The notes: a model not told the origin generated them from the sequence alone. 64,000 nt of DNA from an uncultured Ruminococcus sp. (GCF_902762735.1 NZ_CACWPP010000005.1:18100-82099), one strand, 5' to 3'; counted from the first letter of the stretch, positions 1 through 8,301 are shown. A program made the numbers and translations.

Positions 1-335
1 ACCCTGCCAAGGATTTCCGCCCGTCACCCGGAAAGATAAACACGATGTTCATACCCGGCGGATTTGGCGTGCGTGTGGACACGGCGGCTTATCCCGGATA
101 TGAGATACCGCCTTACTACGATTCGATGATAGGCAAGCTGATAGTACACGGCAAGACCCGCGAAGAAGCCATAGCTAAAATGAACTGGGCACTGGCTGAG
201 TTCATCGTTGACGGCGTTGCCACAAACGTTGATTTCCAGCTGAAACTCATACGCCGCCCAGAGTTCATTGACGGCAACTACGACAACGGTTTCCTCAACC
301 GCACGGATATACTTGCCGATGAAAGAGGTGAATAA
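1..335 (+). CDS. accC: Acetyl-CoA carboxylase biotin carboxylase subunit, C-terminal part (cut by window edge)
   Basis: The frame is open from base 3, so the gene begins outside the window; about 110 C-terminal residues are visible. They match the end of the biotin carboxylase ATP-grasp enzyme, which carboxylates biotin on BCCP with ATP and bicarbonate as the first step of malonyl-CoA synthesis. Recognisable pieces are the GGFGVRVDTAAYPG stretch, PPYYDSMIGKLIVHG, and the final helix with FIVDGVATNVDF. The stop TAA shares its last A with the ATG of accD (TAATG), which implies translational coupling. Neighbours accD, accA and acpP confirm the assignment. Confidence is high despite truncation. 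Confidence 0.93.
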   Translation, partial: PAKDFRPSPGKINTMFIPGGFGVRVDTAAYPGYEIPPYYDSMIGKLIVHGKTREEAIAKMNWALAEFIVDGVATNVDFQLKLIRRPEFIDGNYDNGFLNRTDILADERGE

Positions 336-1231
336 TGATGCAGTTCGATGAATTTTTTTCGGTCGTAAGGCAAAGACTGGGCAGTGACAAGGGCGATGAA
401 AGCTCTAAGAAAAAGACAGATATTCCCGCAGGACTGCTCTTCAAATGCCCGCGCTGCCGCAGTGTGACTTTCATCGAAGAGTTTGAGCGCAACGGCAAGG
501 TCTGCCCCAACTGCAACTACCACTCACGCCTGACTGCCCGCGAAAGGCTCAGGATAACTGCTGATGACGGCAGTTTCCGTGAGTTTGACAGAAAGATGAT
601 CTCAAAAAACCCCATAGACTTTCCAGGCTATGATGCAAAGCAGAAAGAACTGCGCGAAAAGACGGGGCTTAACGATGCGGTGCTGACGGGCAGGGCTAAG
701 ATACACCACGAAGATGTGGTGCTGATAGTGATGGACTCAAACTACATGATGGCTTCTATGGGAAGCGTGGTGGGCGAACGCATCACACGCGCCATAGAGT
801 ACGCCACCGAGAAAAAACTCCCTGTTGTGGCTTTTACTGCATCGGGCGGCGCACGCATGCAGGAAGGCATAGTTTCGCTGATGCAGATGGCTAAGACATC
901 GGGCGCTGTGGCAAGGCATAACGAAGCGGGCGGGCTGTACATATCTGTTATGACAGACCCCACCACAGGCGGCGTGACAGCCAGCTTTGCCTCGCTGGGC
1001 GACATAATTATCGCTGAGCCGAAAGTGCTTATAGGCTTTGCGGGCAGGCGCGTCATTGAGGGCACGATAAAGCAGAAGCTCCCCGATGATTTCCAGTCGG
1101 CAGAATTCATGCTTGAAAACGGCTTTGTGGATATGATAGTTGAGCGAAACAAGATGCGCCGCGTGCTGGCACACCTTATCAGACTTCACAGAATGCCTGA
1201 GATAAAGGAGGTCGGGAGCGATGATAAATGA
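335..1231 (+). CDS. accD: Acetyl-CoA carboxylase carboxyltransferase subunit beta
   Basis: 298 aa, normal length for AccD. The beta subunit pairs with AccA to move the carboxyl group from carboxybiotin to acetyl-CoA in the cytoplasm. A four-cysteine zinc finger (KCPRCRS ... VCPNCNY) sits near residues 37-60, followed by the crotonase-fold core with the FTASGGARMQEG oxyanion-loop segment and a GGVTASFA segment. Two consecutive ATGs are possible starts; the first overlaps the accC stop by one base. The 3' end overlaps accA by 11 bases and the accA ribosome binding site (AAAGGAGG) lies inside accD, so the two subunits are probably made in equal amounts. Confidence 0.96.
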   Translation: MMQFDEFFSVVRQRLGSDKGDESSKKKTDIPAGLLFKCPRCRSVTFIEEFERNGKVCPNCNYHSRLTARERLRITADDGSFREFDRKMISKNPIDFPGYDAKQKELREKTGLNDAVLTGRAKIHHEDVVLIVMDSNYMMASMGSVVGERITRAIEYATEKKLPVVAFTASGGARMQEGIVSLMQMAKTSGAVARHNEAGGLYISVMTDPTTGGVTASFASLGDIIIAEPKVLIGFAGRRVIEGTIKQKLPDDFQSAEFMLENGFVDMIVERNKMRRVLAHLIRLHRMPEIKEVGSDDK

Positions 1232-2081
1232 ACCACTTTCCGCCAGCCGCAGGCTGGATATAATCAGACACAAGGGCAGACCCACCGCCCTCGACTACAT
1301 ACCGATGATATTTGACGAGTTCTTTGAGCTTCACGGAGACAGGCTTTGCGGCGATGACAGGGCTATAATCGGCGGCGTGGCATCCTTTCACGGCACGCCT
1401 GTAACGGTCATCGCGGAGGTCAAGGGACGCGACCTGGAGGAAAATCAGCAGTGCAACTTCGGCATGCCACACCCTGAGGGCTACCGCAAGGCGCTGAGGC
1501 TCGCTAAGCAGGCTGAGAAGTTCCACAGACCCATCATATGCCTTGTGGACACTCCCGGTGCTTATCCCGGAGTAGAGGCTGAGAAGCGCGGTCAGGGCGA
1601 GGCTATCGCCCGCAATATAATGGAGTTTATGATGCTGAAAACGCCTGTTATCTCCATCATATTAGGCGAAGGCGGTTCGGGCGGTGCGCTGGCACTGGCG
1701 GTGTGCGATGAACTTGCTATGCTGGAAAACTCGCTTTACTCGGTAATATCGCCAAAGGGCTTTGCGAGCATTCTCTGGAAAGATGCTTCACGCGAGCGGG
1801 AAGCATGCGATATAATGAAGATAACCGCAGAAGATCTGGTGCGCTTAAAGGTCTGCGACCGCGTTATACCCGAAGCGGACGGCGGTGCGCACAACGATCC
1901 TCAGCTGACTGCTGAGAACATTTCTGCATATATTTCAGAAAGTCTGCAAAATTTACAAAGAAAATTTCAAAAAGGGCTTGACGAAATGCTAAATAGTCGT
2001 TATAATAAGTTTAGAGTTGTCGGAGACTTTGATGAGTTTCCGCATTCTGATACACAGCCGTCAGATAATGCGGCTGAATGA
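1221..2081 (+). CDS. accA: Acetyl-CoA carboxylase carboxyltransferase subunit alpha
   Basis: 286 aa, somewhat shorter than the roughly 315-residue E. coli AccA. Seen in sequence: a helical N-terminus, then the crotonase-type core with CLVDTPGAYPGVEAEKRGQG, a GEGGSGGALALA oxyanion-hole segment, and VISPKGFASILWKD. It forms the carboxyltransferase half of acetyl-CoA carboxylase with AccD. The start ATG is inside the end of accD and follows an AGGAGG-type site. The last 20 or so residues are acidic and low complexity. It is followed after 33 bases by acpP. Confidence 0.96.
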   Translation: MINEPLSASRRLDIIRHKGRPTALDYIPMIFDEFFELHGDRLCGDDRAIIGGVASFHGTPVTVIAEVKGRDLEENQQCNFGMPHPEGYRKALRLAKQAEKFHRPIICLVDTPGAYPGVEAEKRGQGEAIARNIMEFMMLKTPVISIILGEGGSGGALALAVCDELAMLENSLYSVISPKGFASILWKDASREREACDIMKITAEDLVRLKVCDRVIPEADGGAHNDPQLTAENISAYISESLQNLQRKFQKGLDEMLNSRYNKFRVVGDFDEFPHSDTQPSDNAAE

Positions 2082-2114
2082 ACCAGTTTGAGTATAGAAT
2101 GGAGGGAAATGAAC

Positions 2115-2348
2115 ATGGTATTTGACAAGATTCGTGAGATCATTGTTGAGCAGCTTGACGTTGACGAGGACAAGGTCACTACTGACGCTTCTATCACTGA
2201 AGATCTGGGTGCTGACTCTCTGGACGTTGTTGATCTGGTCATGAGCATCGAAGAGAGCTTTGATCTTGAAATTCCCGATGAAGAGGTTGAGAATATCAAG
2301 ACTGTTGGCGACATCGTTAAGTTCATCGAGGCTAAGACCGAGGACTGA
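2115..2348 (+). CDS. acpP: Acyl carrier protein
   Basis: 77 aa, acidic, normal ACP length. The GADSLD motif near residue 37 carries the serine that receives 4'-phosphopantetheine; helix I ([13 protein letters not shown]) and the [18 protein letters not shown] segment are typical. It carries growing acyl chains for fatty acid synthesis. An upstream in-frame ATG (2088) exists, but the ATG at 2115 has a GGAGGG ribosome binding site at 2101-2106 and gives the usual N-terminus, so it was chosen. It is the last gene before an intrinsic terminator, consistent with being the end of the acc operon. Confidence 0.95.
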   Translation: MVFDKIREIIVEQLDVDEDKVTTDASITEDLGADSLDVVDLVMSIEESFDLEIPDEEVENIKTVGDIVKFIEAKTED

Positions 2349-2365
2349 TATGCTGTCAATTTACA

Positions 2366-2390
2366 AAAGTCCGCTTATGCGGGCTTTTTT
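2366..2390 (+). terminator. Rho-independent terminator of the acc-acpP operon
   Basis: A nine-pair stem AAAGTCCGC / GCGGGCTTT (one G-T pair) with a TTAT loop is followed by a T run, starting 17 bases after the acpP stop. Confidence 0.85.
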
Positions 2391-2394
2391 CTTT

Positions 2395-2546
2395 TATGAC
2401 TATCCCTTTAGCACACCAACTAAAAATGCGGTGAACAAAAGGATAATTGAGCGCCCCATATCTTTCCCCCGCCTGCGGCGGGGGAAAGATAAAGATATAG
2501 TTCTGTATAGCCGCTGTTTTTGTGGTGTGTCAGCGGGATAACCACA
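2395..2546 (+). mobile_element. MITE-like element family A, copy 1 (with central GC hairpin)
   Basis: The 24-bp ends are imperfect inverted repeats: 2395-2418 reads TATGACTATCCCTTTAGCAC ending ACCA, and the reverse complement of 2523-2546 has the same shape, sharing TATCCC and CACACCA. The middle holds a perfect hairpin (ATCTTTCCCCCGCC / GGCGGGGGAAAGAT). It encodes no protein. Related copies are at 8177-8293, 13871-14034 and 32896-32997, and a half copy is at 6976-7038. Non-autonomous transposition is inferred from the structure; no transposase is in the window. Confidence 0.75.
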
Positions 2547-2560
2547 TTTTCTTTTGGGTC

Positions 2561-2597
2561 AAAAAAGTGCGCAGACGTTTTTTCGTCTGCGCACTTT
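2561..2597 (-). terminator. Terminator of the GH95-GH26 operon
   Basis: A perfect 14-bp stem AAAGTGCGCAGACG / CGTCTGCGCACTTT with a six-base loop lies 4 bases beyond the GH26 stop codon. On the minus strand it runs into a T run. Confidence 0.9.
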
Positions 2598-2601
2598 ATG
2601 G

Positions 2602-4329
2602 TTATTCAGCCTTGCTTTCGTCTTTCTTTTCAGATTCAGCTTTTCCCTCTGCTTTTTTGACCTCTTCTGCCATCGTCATAAAGTCGGGCAGCTTGTCCAT
2701 AGTAACTGTCAGGTCGTTATTGTACATGGTGATGATGTCCTGCTCGTCATTATAAGCCTGAGACAGCCCGCCGTCCTCGCCTACGATGTAGCTTCCGCCC
2801 CACTGACCGATGTATGACCACATAGCATGCTCATCAGCCATATTCTGTATCAGCGGCATACTGTCGCACTCACTCATGGCGATGGGCTTGCCGCCCGAAA
2901 TGCTCTGCAAATACAGCAGTGTGCTTGCCTGTCCGCCCTTTCCGCCGCCGTAAACGTCAGCCGAAAGCACATCGCAGTATTCACCGCCAACGAACCAGTT
3001 GGCATTCTGTGCAGACCACACCCATATCAGGTTATGCAGACCGTGATACTCGGTCATGCGCTTGTACATGGTCTTCCAGAGCCATATGTAGGCATCGGCA
3101 TCTTTGCCCCACCAGTACAGCCCGTTGGAAGCCTCCTGCAAAGGCCGCCAAAGCACGGGCACACCTTCGTCCCTGAGCTTTTCCAGCTCGGCAGACACCT
3201 TGTCTATATCGCTCATAAGCTGTAAGCATTCGGCTGTTATGCCGCCGCTCTCAGCCATATTCTCCAGCGTTTCAATGTCAAGCGCCGCCACATCTTCTTT
3301 AGTGACAGCCTTTGTTATATCAAAATCAGAGTTCTCTGCATAGACGCTCTCGCTGTCATCGGGCTTGTTGGGCGAAGTCCAGTTCCACATATAACCTATT
3401 ATCGCCCCGCCCGCAGATCTGCTGAGCGCTTCATTGACCTCAGCCTGTGCCTGCTCGGTATGTTCACTGCCTGTGACGTACATCATGTCGCCAAGCCTTA
3501 TGGCGGGGGACTTGCCTGTTGTCTTGCGGATAAGCTCGCTCTCATAGCTTGTGCCTATCGTATCGTTCTGCGCAAGAAGTATCTTACTGCCGAAGCTGTC
3601 ACAGAGGTACTTGTACAGCGCTTTTGCGTTGTACTCGGCTTTTTTGTCGGAGAGACTGCCGCCTGCCGCAGTCAGTTTCAGCTTGCTTATCTCATCGCTC
3701 GCCGTCACCTGCACGCAGTCAATGTCCATACGCCCGCTGACGGGTATGAAAGCCAGCTTGTTCTCGCCCTTTTTCAGCTTTATGTTACGGAATGTACGCC
3801 CCTCGAACTTCTCGGTCTTATCCAGCGTGAACTCGCTTATCTTACTGCCGTTAAGACTGATGCCGCCCTCAGAAAGTTCATCAGCCGCCACTGTCAGTGT
3901 GATGTTATAATACTGCTCACCAGGCACTTCAAAGGTCACAGACCAGTCAGCTTCGTCACTGATGTTGGTAACATAGCCGTCACCCTTATATCCCTTGCGG
4001 TTCACAGCGCCTGTCGCACTGCCGCTGACGGTGCCTGCCTCAGCCTGATATACCTCATCAAACTTCTCGTATTTCAGTTCCGCAGGCTTTATCTTCACTT
4101 CGCTGAAAGTCTTGACCTCTTCTTTTGTCTCTTCTTCAACAGGCACAGGTGTCAGCGCTTCTTCCTCATTGGTCAGCGTGTCCTCAGCGTCTGTGACGAT
4201 GTCCTCATCAGCCGTCAGCACAGTCTGTTCCACCGAGACTTCCGTGTTCTCCTGTATCTCTTTGCCGCAGCCCGCAAGCCCTGCCGCAAGCACTGCCGCG
4301 ATGACAGCAGATATAAACCTCATTTTCAT
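2602..4329 (-). CDS. Surface lipoprotein beta-mannanase, GH26 with N-terminal CBM35-like module
   Basis: 575 aa. The signal peptide ends in a lipobox (LAGC, Cys21), so it should be a cell-surface lipoprotein. An acidic linker (about 22-90) is followed by a CBM35/CBM6-like beta-sandwich (about 93-211, beginning YQAEAGTVSG) and a GH26 TIM barrel (about 228-550). WRPLQE at 394-399 supplies the acid/base Glu399, and MSECD puts the likely nucleophile at Glu487; GH26 enzymes retain configuration and mostly cut beta-1,4-mannan. A charged Lys/Glu/Ser tail closes the protein. The ATG follows AGAGGA by 7 bases. It is the last gene of an operon with a GH95 enzyme, suggesting hemicellulose side-chain and backbone breakdown. 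Substrate is inferred from family; other GH26 activities exist. Confidence 0.88.
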   Translation of the reverse strand: MKMRFISAVIAAVLAAGLAGCGKEIQENTEVSVEQTVLTADEDIVTDAEDTLTNEEEALTPVPVEEETKEEVKTFSEVKIKPAELKYEKFDEVYQAEAGTVSGSATGAVNRKGYKGDGYVTNISDEADWSVTFEVPGEQYYNITLTVAADELSEGGISLNGSKISEFTLDKTEKFEGRTFRNIKLKKGENKLAFIPVSGRMDIDCVQVTASDEISKLKLTAAGGSLSDKKAEYNAKALYKYLCDSFGSKILLAQNDTIGTSYESELIRKTTGKSPAIRLGDMMYVTGSEHTEQAQAEVNEALSRSAGGAIIGYMWNWTSPNKPDDSESVYAENSDFDITKAVTKEDVAALDIETLENMAESGGITAECLQLMSDIDKVSAELEKLRDEGVPVLWRPLQEASNGLYWWGKDADAYIWLWKTMYKRMTEYHGLHNLIWVWSAQNANWFVGGEYCDVLSADVYGGGKGGQASTLLYLQSISGGKPIAMSECDSMPLIQNMADEHAMWSYIGQWGGSYIVGEDGGLSQAYNDEQDIITMYNNDLTVTMDKLPDFMTMAEEVKKAEGKAESEKKDESKAE

Positions 4330-4368
4330 TTTACTATCCTCTCTTCACCATCTTACACAAATACCCGC

Positions 4369-4575
4369 TCAGTCTTTACGAGCCTTTCTCAGCTTAAACA
4401 GCCTGACTGTCGTGTATGCCACCGCAGGCACACCCACAGCACAGACCGCCGCACACACCGCTTTAACGATGACAGGCAGTTCCACCGATGCCAAATTGCA
4501 CACATTCATCGTCAGCGCCGCAATACTTATGACCAGCAGACTGATGCTCCATATCTTTCTTAATTTTTCTTCCAT
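4369..4575 (-). CDS. Small two-helix membrane protein of unknown function
   Basis: 68 aa with two hydrophobic helices (about 10-28 and 33-58) and charged ends (MEEKLRKIW; LFKLRKARKD). No family recognised. It sits between the GH95 gene (19-base gap) and the GH26 gene (39-base gap) on the same strand, so it is probably co-transcribed and translated. A GAGATGAC-type ribosome binding site precedes the ATG. A hypothetical call is as far as the sequence goes. Confidence 0.6.
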   Translation of the reverse strand: MEEKLRKIWSISLLVISIAALTMNVCNLASVELPVIVKAVCAAVCAVGVPAVAYTTVRLFKLRKARKD

Positions 4576-4594
4576 AATGTCATCTCCTCTGTAT

Positions 4595-6868
4595 TTATGC
4601 GAAAACTATCTCAGCGCATTCGCCTGCGTTCATATTCAGTTCGATGCAGTCACCTGATGTTACATGATCTGCCGATACGCTCTTTATCTCACGCCCGTCA
4701 GGGATCACCAGCCTGCACTTTTCGCCTTTAAGGGACTTTATCACGCATTTCACGGGCTTGCCGTCAGCCCAGTCACAGTCTACCGCAAAGCCGCCCCGCG
4801 CTCTAAGACCTCTGAAATGACCGTTCTTCCAGTCGGGGCTTAATGCGGGCAGAAGTTCTATCTCGCCGCACTCGCTCTGCAAAAGGCTTTCCGCTATGCC
4901 TGCCGCCGCGCCGAAATTACCGTCTATCTGGAAAGGCGGGTGCATATCGAACAGATTGTCAGATGTGGAGTTTTCAAGCAGTGCCGCGATGTTCTCCTTT
5001 ACCTTGACGCCGTCATGCAGACGCGCCCAGTGGTTTATTATCCAAGCCCTCGACCAGCCTGTGTGACCGCCGCCGTGCGCCAGTCTGCGCTCGATGGTCG
5101 CCCGCGCCGCCGATGCGAGTTCGGGGGTCTTTCTGTATGAGATAATATCGGCAGGGTATAGTGCGAACAGCTGGCTTATATGCCTGTGACCCGGTTCAGC
5201 TTCGTCGTAGTCCTCAGCCCACTCCATTATCTGACCGTACTTGCCTATCTGCGGTTTCGGGAGTTTTTCACGCATACCTTTCAGCTTTTCTCTGTACCCG
5301 ACATCTATGCCCAGCACTTCGCCCGCTTCTATCACTGCTGTGAACAGTTCGTATATTATCTGGCTGTCCATAGAGGGTCCCATGCAGACAGAACCTTTCG
5401 CGCCGCTTGCCGTGATATAGGTGTTTTCAGGCGATACGGAGGGGCAGGTCACAAGCTGACCCTTGCCGTTGTCGATAAGGAAATCCACAAAGAACAGCGA
5501 TGCTTCTTTCAGCGTATCGTACTTCTCTGCAAGGAACTCTCTGTCGCGGCTGTAAAGCCAGTGTTCCCATATATGCGTACAAAGCCATGCCGCGCCTGTC
5601 ACCCACTGTGTACCAGGCATCCACAAGTCCTGCGGCGCAGTATCGCCCCAGATGTCTGTATTGTGGTGGCAGACAAAGCCGCCGCAGCCATACATCTCCC
5701 TTGCTGTTTCACGTCCGTTGGGGCGCATTCTCTCTATATGATCGAACAGGGGCATATGCAGGTCGCCCAGATCGGCGACTTCTGCCAGCCAGTAGTTCAT
5801 CTCGGTATTTATATTCACGGTAAATCGGCAGCCCCATGCAGGCCACATATCCTTGTTCCAGATGCCCTGCAAATTCAGCGGGAGCGTACCCTCGCGGCTG
5901 CCAGAGATCATAAGGTATCTGCCAAAGTCGAAATACAGGCTGACCAAGCCGTTGTCAACGCCGCCCTCTTTCACCGACTTCAATCTCTCATCGGTGGGCA
6001 GGCTGTCATTTTCGCCCTCATCAAAGACTATCTCCGTCCTGTCAAAATAACTGCGGTAGTCCTCAATATGTTCTTTCAGCAGTTCTTCAAAATCTTTCTC
6101 TGCCGCTGTGATAACGTCCAGTTCGGCAGACTTCTTATAATCGCTGACGCGGCAGCTTGTCTGCGCACCTATGAGTATGGTCACGCTGTCACAGCCCTCA
6201 GTGACGATGCTGCTGCCCCATCTGTGTACGCTGCCGCCCACACCGATGACACGCAGATACGCCGCGAAATTTATGCCTTCCCTGCCGCCGCAGCCGCCGT
6301 AGTAGAGTATATCGGTATCGTTCACGGGGCTGTTGTCATCAAAATAATCGTCCCTGCCGTCAAGGGTAAGTTTCAGCGAGATGCTTGCCGCCTTGTCTGC
6401 CGTGATGTTTATCGCCATCACCTGTGCAGGCTCGGAACATATCACCCGCCTTGTATAATTTACGCCTTTTATGGAATATTCCGCAGTGCAAACAGCGTTT
6501 TCAAGGTCAAGGCTCCTGCACTTGTATTCGCATTCGCTCTCAAGGTGGTGCTGTATCACAAGGTCGCCCAGAGGCATATAGTGCCGCTGATTTACGGGCG
6601 TACCGCAGAAAGCCTCCAGCACTATCTTTTCGGCTTCGGCTATCTTCTCTTCTTTAAGCAGCTGTCTTACCTTTTCAAGGTTCTCCCTAGCTGACGGATT
6701 GTTCCGCTTGCGCTGTCCGCCCGAAAATATCGAATCCTCGTTCAGCTGTATCTTCTCATAAAGCGGCTGACCGAAGCACATGCCGCCTATCCTGCCGTTA
6801 CCCACAGGAAGAGCCACGTTCCAGTCCTCCGCAGGGGCTTTGAACCATATTTTTCTGTTTCTCATCAT
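4595..6868 (-). CDS. GH95 family alpha-L-fucosidase (or alpha-L-galactosidase), cytoplasmic
   Basis: About 757 aa, usual GH95 length. The N-terminus RNRKIWFKAPAEDW...LPVGNGRIGG is the family hallmark. The catalytic (alpha/alpha)6 barrel includes VNINTEMNYW, whose asparagines correspond to those that activate water in the inverting mechanism, and HPPFQIDGNFG with the conserved Asp. No signal peptide is seen, so it probably acts on imported oligosaccharides such as fucosylated xyloglucan fragments. The frame stays open to 6982, but those residues are encoded by MITE sequence (6893-7038). The ATG at 6868 was chosen because the family N-terminus starts there; 6880 and 6865 are alternatives. It is the first gene of an operon ending with GH26. 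Confidence 0.85.
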   Translation of the reverse strand: MMRNRKIWFKAPAEDWNVALPVGNGRIGGMCFGQPLYEKIQLNEDSIFSGGQRKRNNPSARENLEKVRQLLKEEKIAEAEKIVLEAFCGTPVNQRHYMPLGDLVIQHHLESECEYKCRSLDLENAVCTAEYSIKGVNYTRRVICSEPAQVMAINITADKAASISLKLTLDGRDDYFDDNSPVNDTDILYYGGCGGREGINFAAYLRVIGVGGSVHRWGSSIVTEGCDSVTILIGAQTSCRVSDYKKSAELDVITAAEKDFEELLKEHIEDYRSYFDRTEIVFDEGENDSLPTDERLKSVKEGGVDNGLVSLYFDFGRYLMISGSREGTLPLNLQGIWNKDMWPAWGCRFTVNINTEMNYWLAEVADLGDLHMPLFDHIERMRPNGRETAREMYGCGGFVCHHNTDIWGDTAPQDLWMPGTQWVTGAAWLCTHIWEHWLYSRDREFLAEKYDTLKEASLFFVDFLIDNGKGQLVTCPSVSPENTYITASGAKGSVCMGPSMDSQIIYELFTAVIEAGEVLGIDVGYREKLKGMREKLPKPQIGKYGQIMEWAEDYDEAEPGHRHISQLFALYPADIISYRKTPELASAARATIERRLAHGGGHTGWSRAWIINHWARLHDGVKVKENIAALLENSTSDNLFDMHPPFQIDGNFGAAAGIAESLLQSECGEIELLPALSPDWKNGHFRGLRARGGFAVDCDWADGKPVKCVIKSLKGEKCRLVIPDGREIKSVSADHVTSGDCIELNMNAGECAEIVFA

Positions 6869-6892
6869 AAGCACCGCCATTCTTACACAAAC

Positions 6893-7038
6893 TCCCAATT
6901 TTGATATGTATTGCTGATGATACAAAATGGCTGTTCTTTCGTATTGTTCCCCTGCTTTCGGCGGGGGAACAATATACGCCAAGAACCTTAAATTCTGTAT
7001 AGCCGCTGTTTTTGTGGTGTGTCAGCGGGATAACCACA
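6893..7038. mobile_element. Fused MITE-like element: family B left part joined to family A right end
   Basis: 6893-6975 matches family B (TCCCAATTTTGATATGTATTG... and a GTTCCCC/GGGGGAAC hairpin). From about 6976 the sequence changes to the right third of family A and ends in the A terminal repeat (TGGTGTGTCAGCGGGATAACCACA shape, to 7038). The right end of B and left end of A are missing, so this is a recombinant or nested remnant. It lies in the 5' leader of the GH95 operon, between promoter and start codon, and would be transcribed. Confidence 0.7.
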
Positions 7039-7054
7039 AAGACATATATATTTT

Positions 7055-7083
7055 ATTATAGCATACTCGCGTTCAAAAATCAA
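7055..7083 (-). promoter_or_regulatory. Promoter of the GH95-GH26 operon
   Basis: On the minus strand, TTGATT and TATAAT are separated by exactly 17 bases. Transcription would begin near 7048 and run through the fused MITE, giving a leader of about 180 nt. Confidence 0.75.
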
Positions 7084-7119
7084 CAAAAAAAGACAAACTG
7101 CTCGAAAATCGACCCGAAC

Positions 7120-7155
7120 AAAAAAACACCCGTCGGAGTTTTCCCCGACGGGTGT
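7120..7155 (-). terminator. Orphan intrinsic terminator
   Basis: An 11-bp perfect stem ACACCCGTCGG / CCGACGGGTGT is followed on the minus strand by seven T. No intact gene ends just before it. Immediately upstream (7156-7210) one frame reads as a short C-terminal-like tail ending in TAA, so it may have belonged to a lost gene or to a small RNA. Confidence 0.75.
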
Positions 7156-7425
7156 GCCGCTTATGACCGTGCTTCTGCGGCAGCAGCTTTTCTGCCTGAC
7201 CTGCGCTAAATTACTTATAAGAAAGTATCCGTTTACATACACAGACCTTGTACCTTTACATATAACGACAAAAAATAACTATCAGCATCCTAGATCCTCA
7301 TATCATTGAACCCGAACCTATTCAAAAACCGAACCTGTTAAATATCTCAAAATGCAGGGGGTAGCGGAAAATCTTTTCAGCAGCGCGTGACGGGGCTTGC
7401 CCGCCTCAGCGCCGCTTATCAACTT
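7156..7425. other. Gene-free stretch; possible gene remnant or small RNA, with a GC palindrome
   Basis: No intact gene is supported. On the minus strand, 7165-7205 reads RRSGRKAAAAEARS and then TAA just before the terminator at 7120-7155, resembling the end of a decayed gene. The interval 7243-7350 is AT-rich with nothing recognised. Near 7380-7425 there is a GC-rich inverted-repeat patch (GCGTGACGGGGCTTGCCCGCC) similar to intergenic repeats at 38.4 kb and 63.6 kb. Assignment as small RNA or remnant is inference only. Confidence 0.25.
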
Positions 7426-7929
7426 TTACAGTTCGACTTCCAGAGTCACGGTGCTGTTGACCAGATCGAGGGCTGTCTGCAATCTTGCAAGTTCTTCACC
7501 TGCTTTTGCGTAGTCAGCCTTAGCCTGTTCTACATCATAGTTGGCGTAAGTATAGTCGATTATATTGCTGTAACTGCCTGAAGTACAGCGGCGCTTTGGC
7601 AGGACGTTCATCATGCCGTACAGCTTATTGCGCTTTGCACCCAGCTGTGGTATGTACACCAGCGCCTGGTCGATGGTCATACCGAAACCCGGTATCTCGG
7701 TGACAGTATTGAACACGTTGATGGCATGTTTCAGTTTGCGTATCTTCGCATCTATCTCGTCCAGCGCTTCACGAGTTTCTTCGTAGCTGTAATCGGGGCG
7801 CAGTTCTTCTATATCCTCGCCCACTGCGGCGTTGAATTCTTTGGAGTTTCTCTCCTTGTTGGCGATGGTGTTGAACTCTTCGTTGAGCTGTCTCAACAGC
7901 TTTGCAGCTTCTGCCGATGTGATCTTCAT
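7426..7929 (-). CDS. Coiled-coil protein resembling the DIP1984/DUF6847 family
   Basis: 167 aa, soluble and rich in charged helices. The plan (N-terminal helix with repeated Leu/Lys, a central INVFNTVTEI segment, then MTIDQALVYIPQLGAKRNKL, then a C-terminal helical hairpin) resembles small DIP1984-type proteins, whose function is unknown. The match is from memory of the architecture and is not certain. It has its own promoter (7973-8001) and an AGGAGAG ribosome binding site before the ATG. No operon partner is evident. Confidence 0.65.
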   Translation of the reverse strand: MKITSAEAAKLLRQLNEEFNTIANKERNSKEFNAAVGEDIEELRPDYSYEETREALDEIDAKIRKLKHAINVFNTVTEIPGFGMTIDQALVYIPQLGAKRNKLYGMMNVLPKRRCTSGSYSNIIDYTYANYDVEQAKADYAKAGEELARLQTALDLVNSTVTLEVEL

Positions 7930-7972
7930 TTAACATCTCTCCTTTCAAACTTTCGTCCCTTGCGATGTTTAA

Positions 7973-8001
7973 AGTATAGCACACCCGAACGCATTTTTCA
8001 A
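7973..8001 (-). promoter_or_regulatory. Promoter of the coiled-coil protein gene
   Basis: Minus-strand TTGAAA (7996-8001) and TATACT (7973-7978) are spaced 17 bases apart, 44 bases upstream of the start codon. Confidence 0.75.
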
Positions 8002-8130
8002 CTAATTTTTTCTGCGAACCACAGAAAGCAGCTTTCAGGAAATGCAGAGGTCAGCACAGTCATTACGTTGGCAGATCATGGCGGGGAAGAATACACAAAA
8101 ATACCGCTTCTGCGGATCTCATTTTCCTGC

Positions 8131-8162
8131 AAAAAAATTCGGGCAGCAGTCACCTGCCGCCC
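8131..8162 (-). terminator. Terminator of the pdxY-to-tautomerase run
   Basis: A nine-pair stem GGGCGGCAG / CTGCTGCCC is followed on the minus strand by GAATTTTTTT. A family A MITE (8177-8293) separates it from the tautomerase stop codon, so the element is probably within the 3' untranslated region. Confidence 0.8.
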
Positions 8163-8176
8163 GACTGATATTATAT

Positions 8177-8293
8177 TATGACTATCCCTTTAGCACACCA
8201 ACTAAAAATGCGATGAACCAAAAGATAACCGCCAACTGTATTCAAATCCCGATATAACATCGTTTATTTTGGTGTATCAGCGGAATAATCACA
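8177..8293 (+). mobile_element. MITE-like element family A, copy without GC hairpin
   Basis: Left end TATGACTATCCCTTTAGCAC..., right end ...GGTGTATCAGCGGAATAATCACA, forming the same imperfect inverted ends as copy 1. The middle shares ACTAAAAATGCG.TGAAC with copy 1, and GCCAACTGTATT...CCCGATATAACATCGTTTATTTTGG with the copy at 13871-14034, so these two belong to one subfamily. Confidence 0.72.
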
Positions 8294-8301
8294 TTATATT
8301 A

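Noticed and set aside
3460-4563. 367-codon plus-strand frame
   Set aside because: Antisense to the GH26 lipoprotein gene and its small neighbour, without any recognisable domain or start signal.
5180-6694. 504-codon open frame on the plus strand
   Set aside because: It lies fully opposite the GH95 gene, has low-complexity His/Cys/Arg-rich composition and no ribosome binding site; it is an antisense shadow of codon bias.
6869-6982. N-terminal extension of the GH95 protein
   Set aside because: These codons are MITE sequence, and the family N-terminus begins after them.
7243-7425. Search for tRNA or rRNA genes in gene-free regions
   Set aside because: No cloverleaf with a T-loop consensus or rRNA-like sequence was seen here or in the other intergenic gaps.
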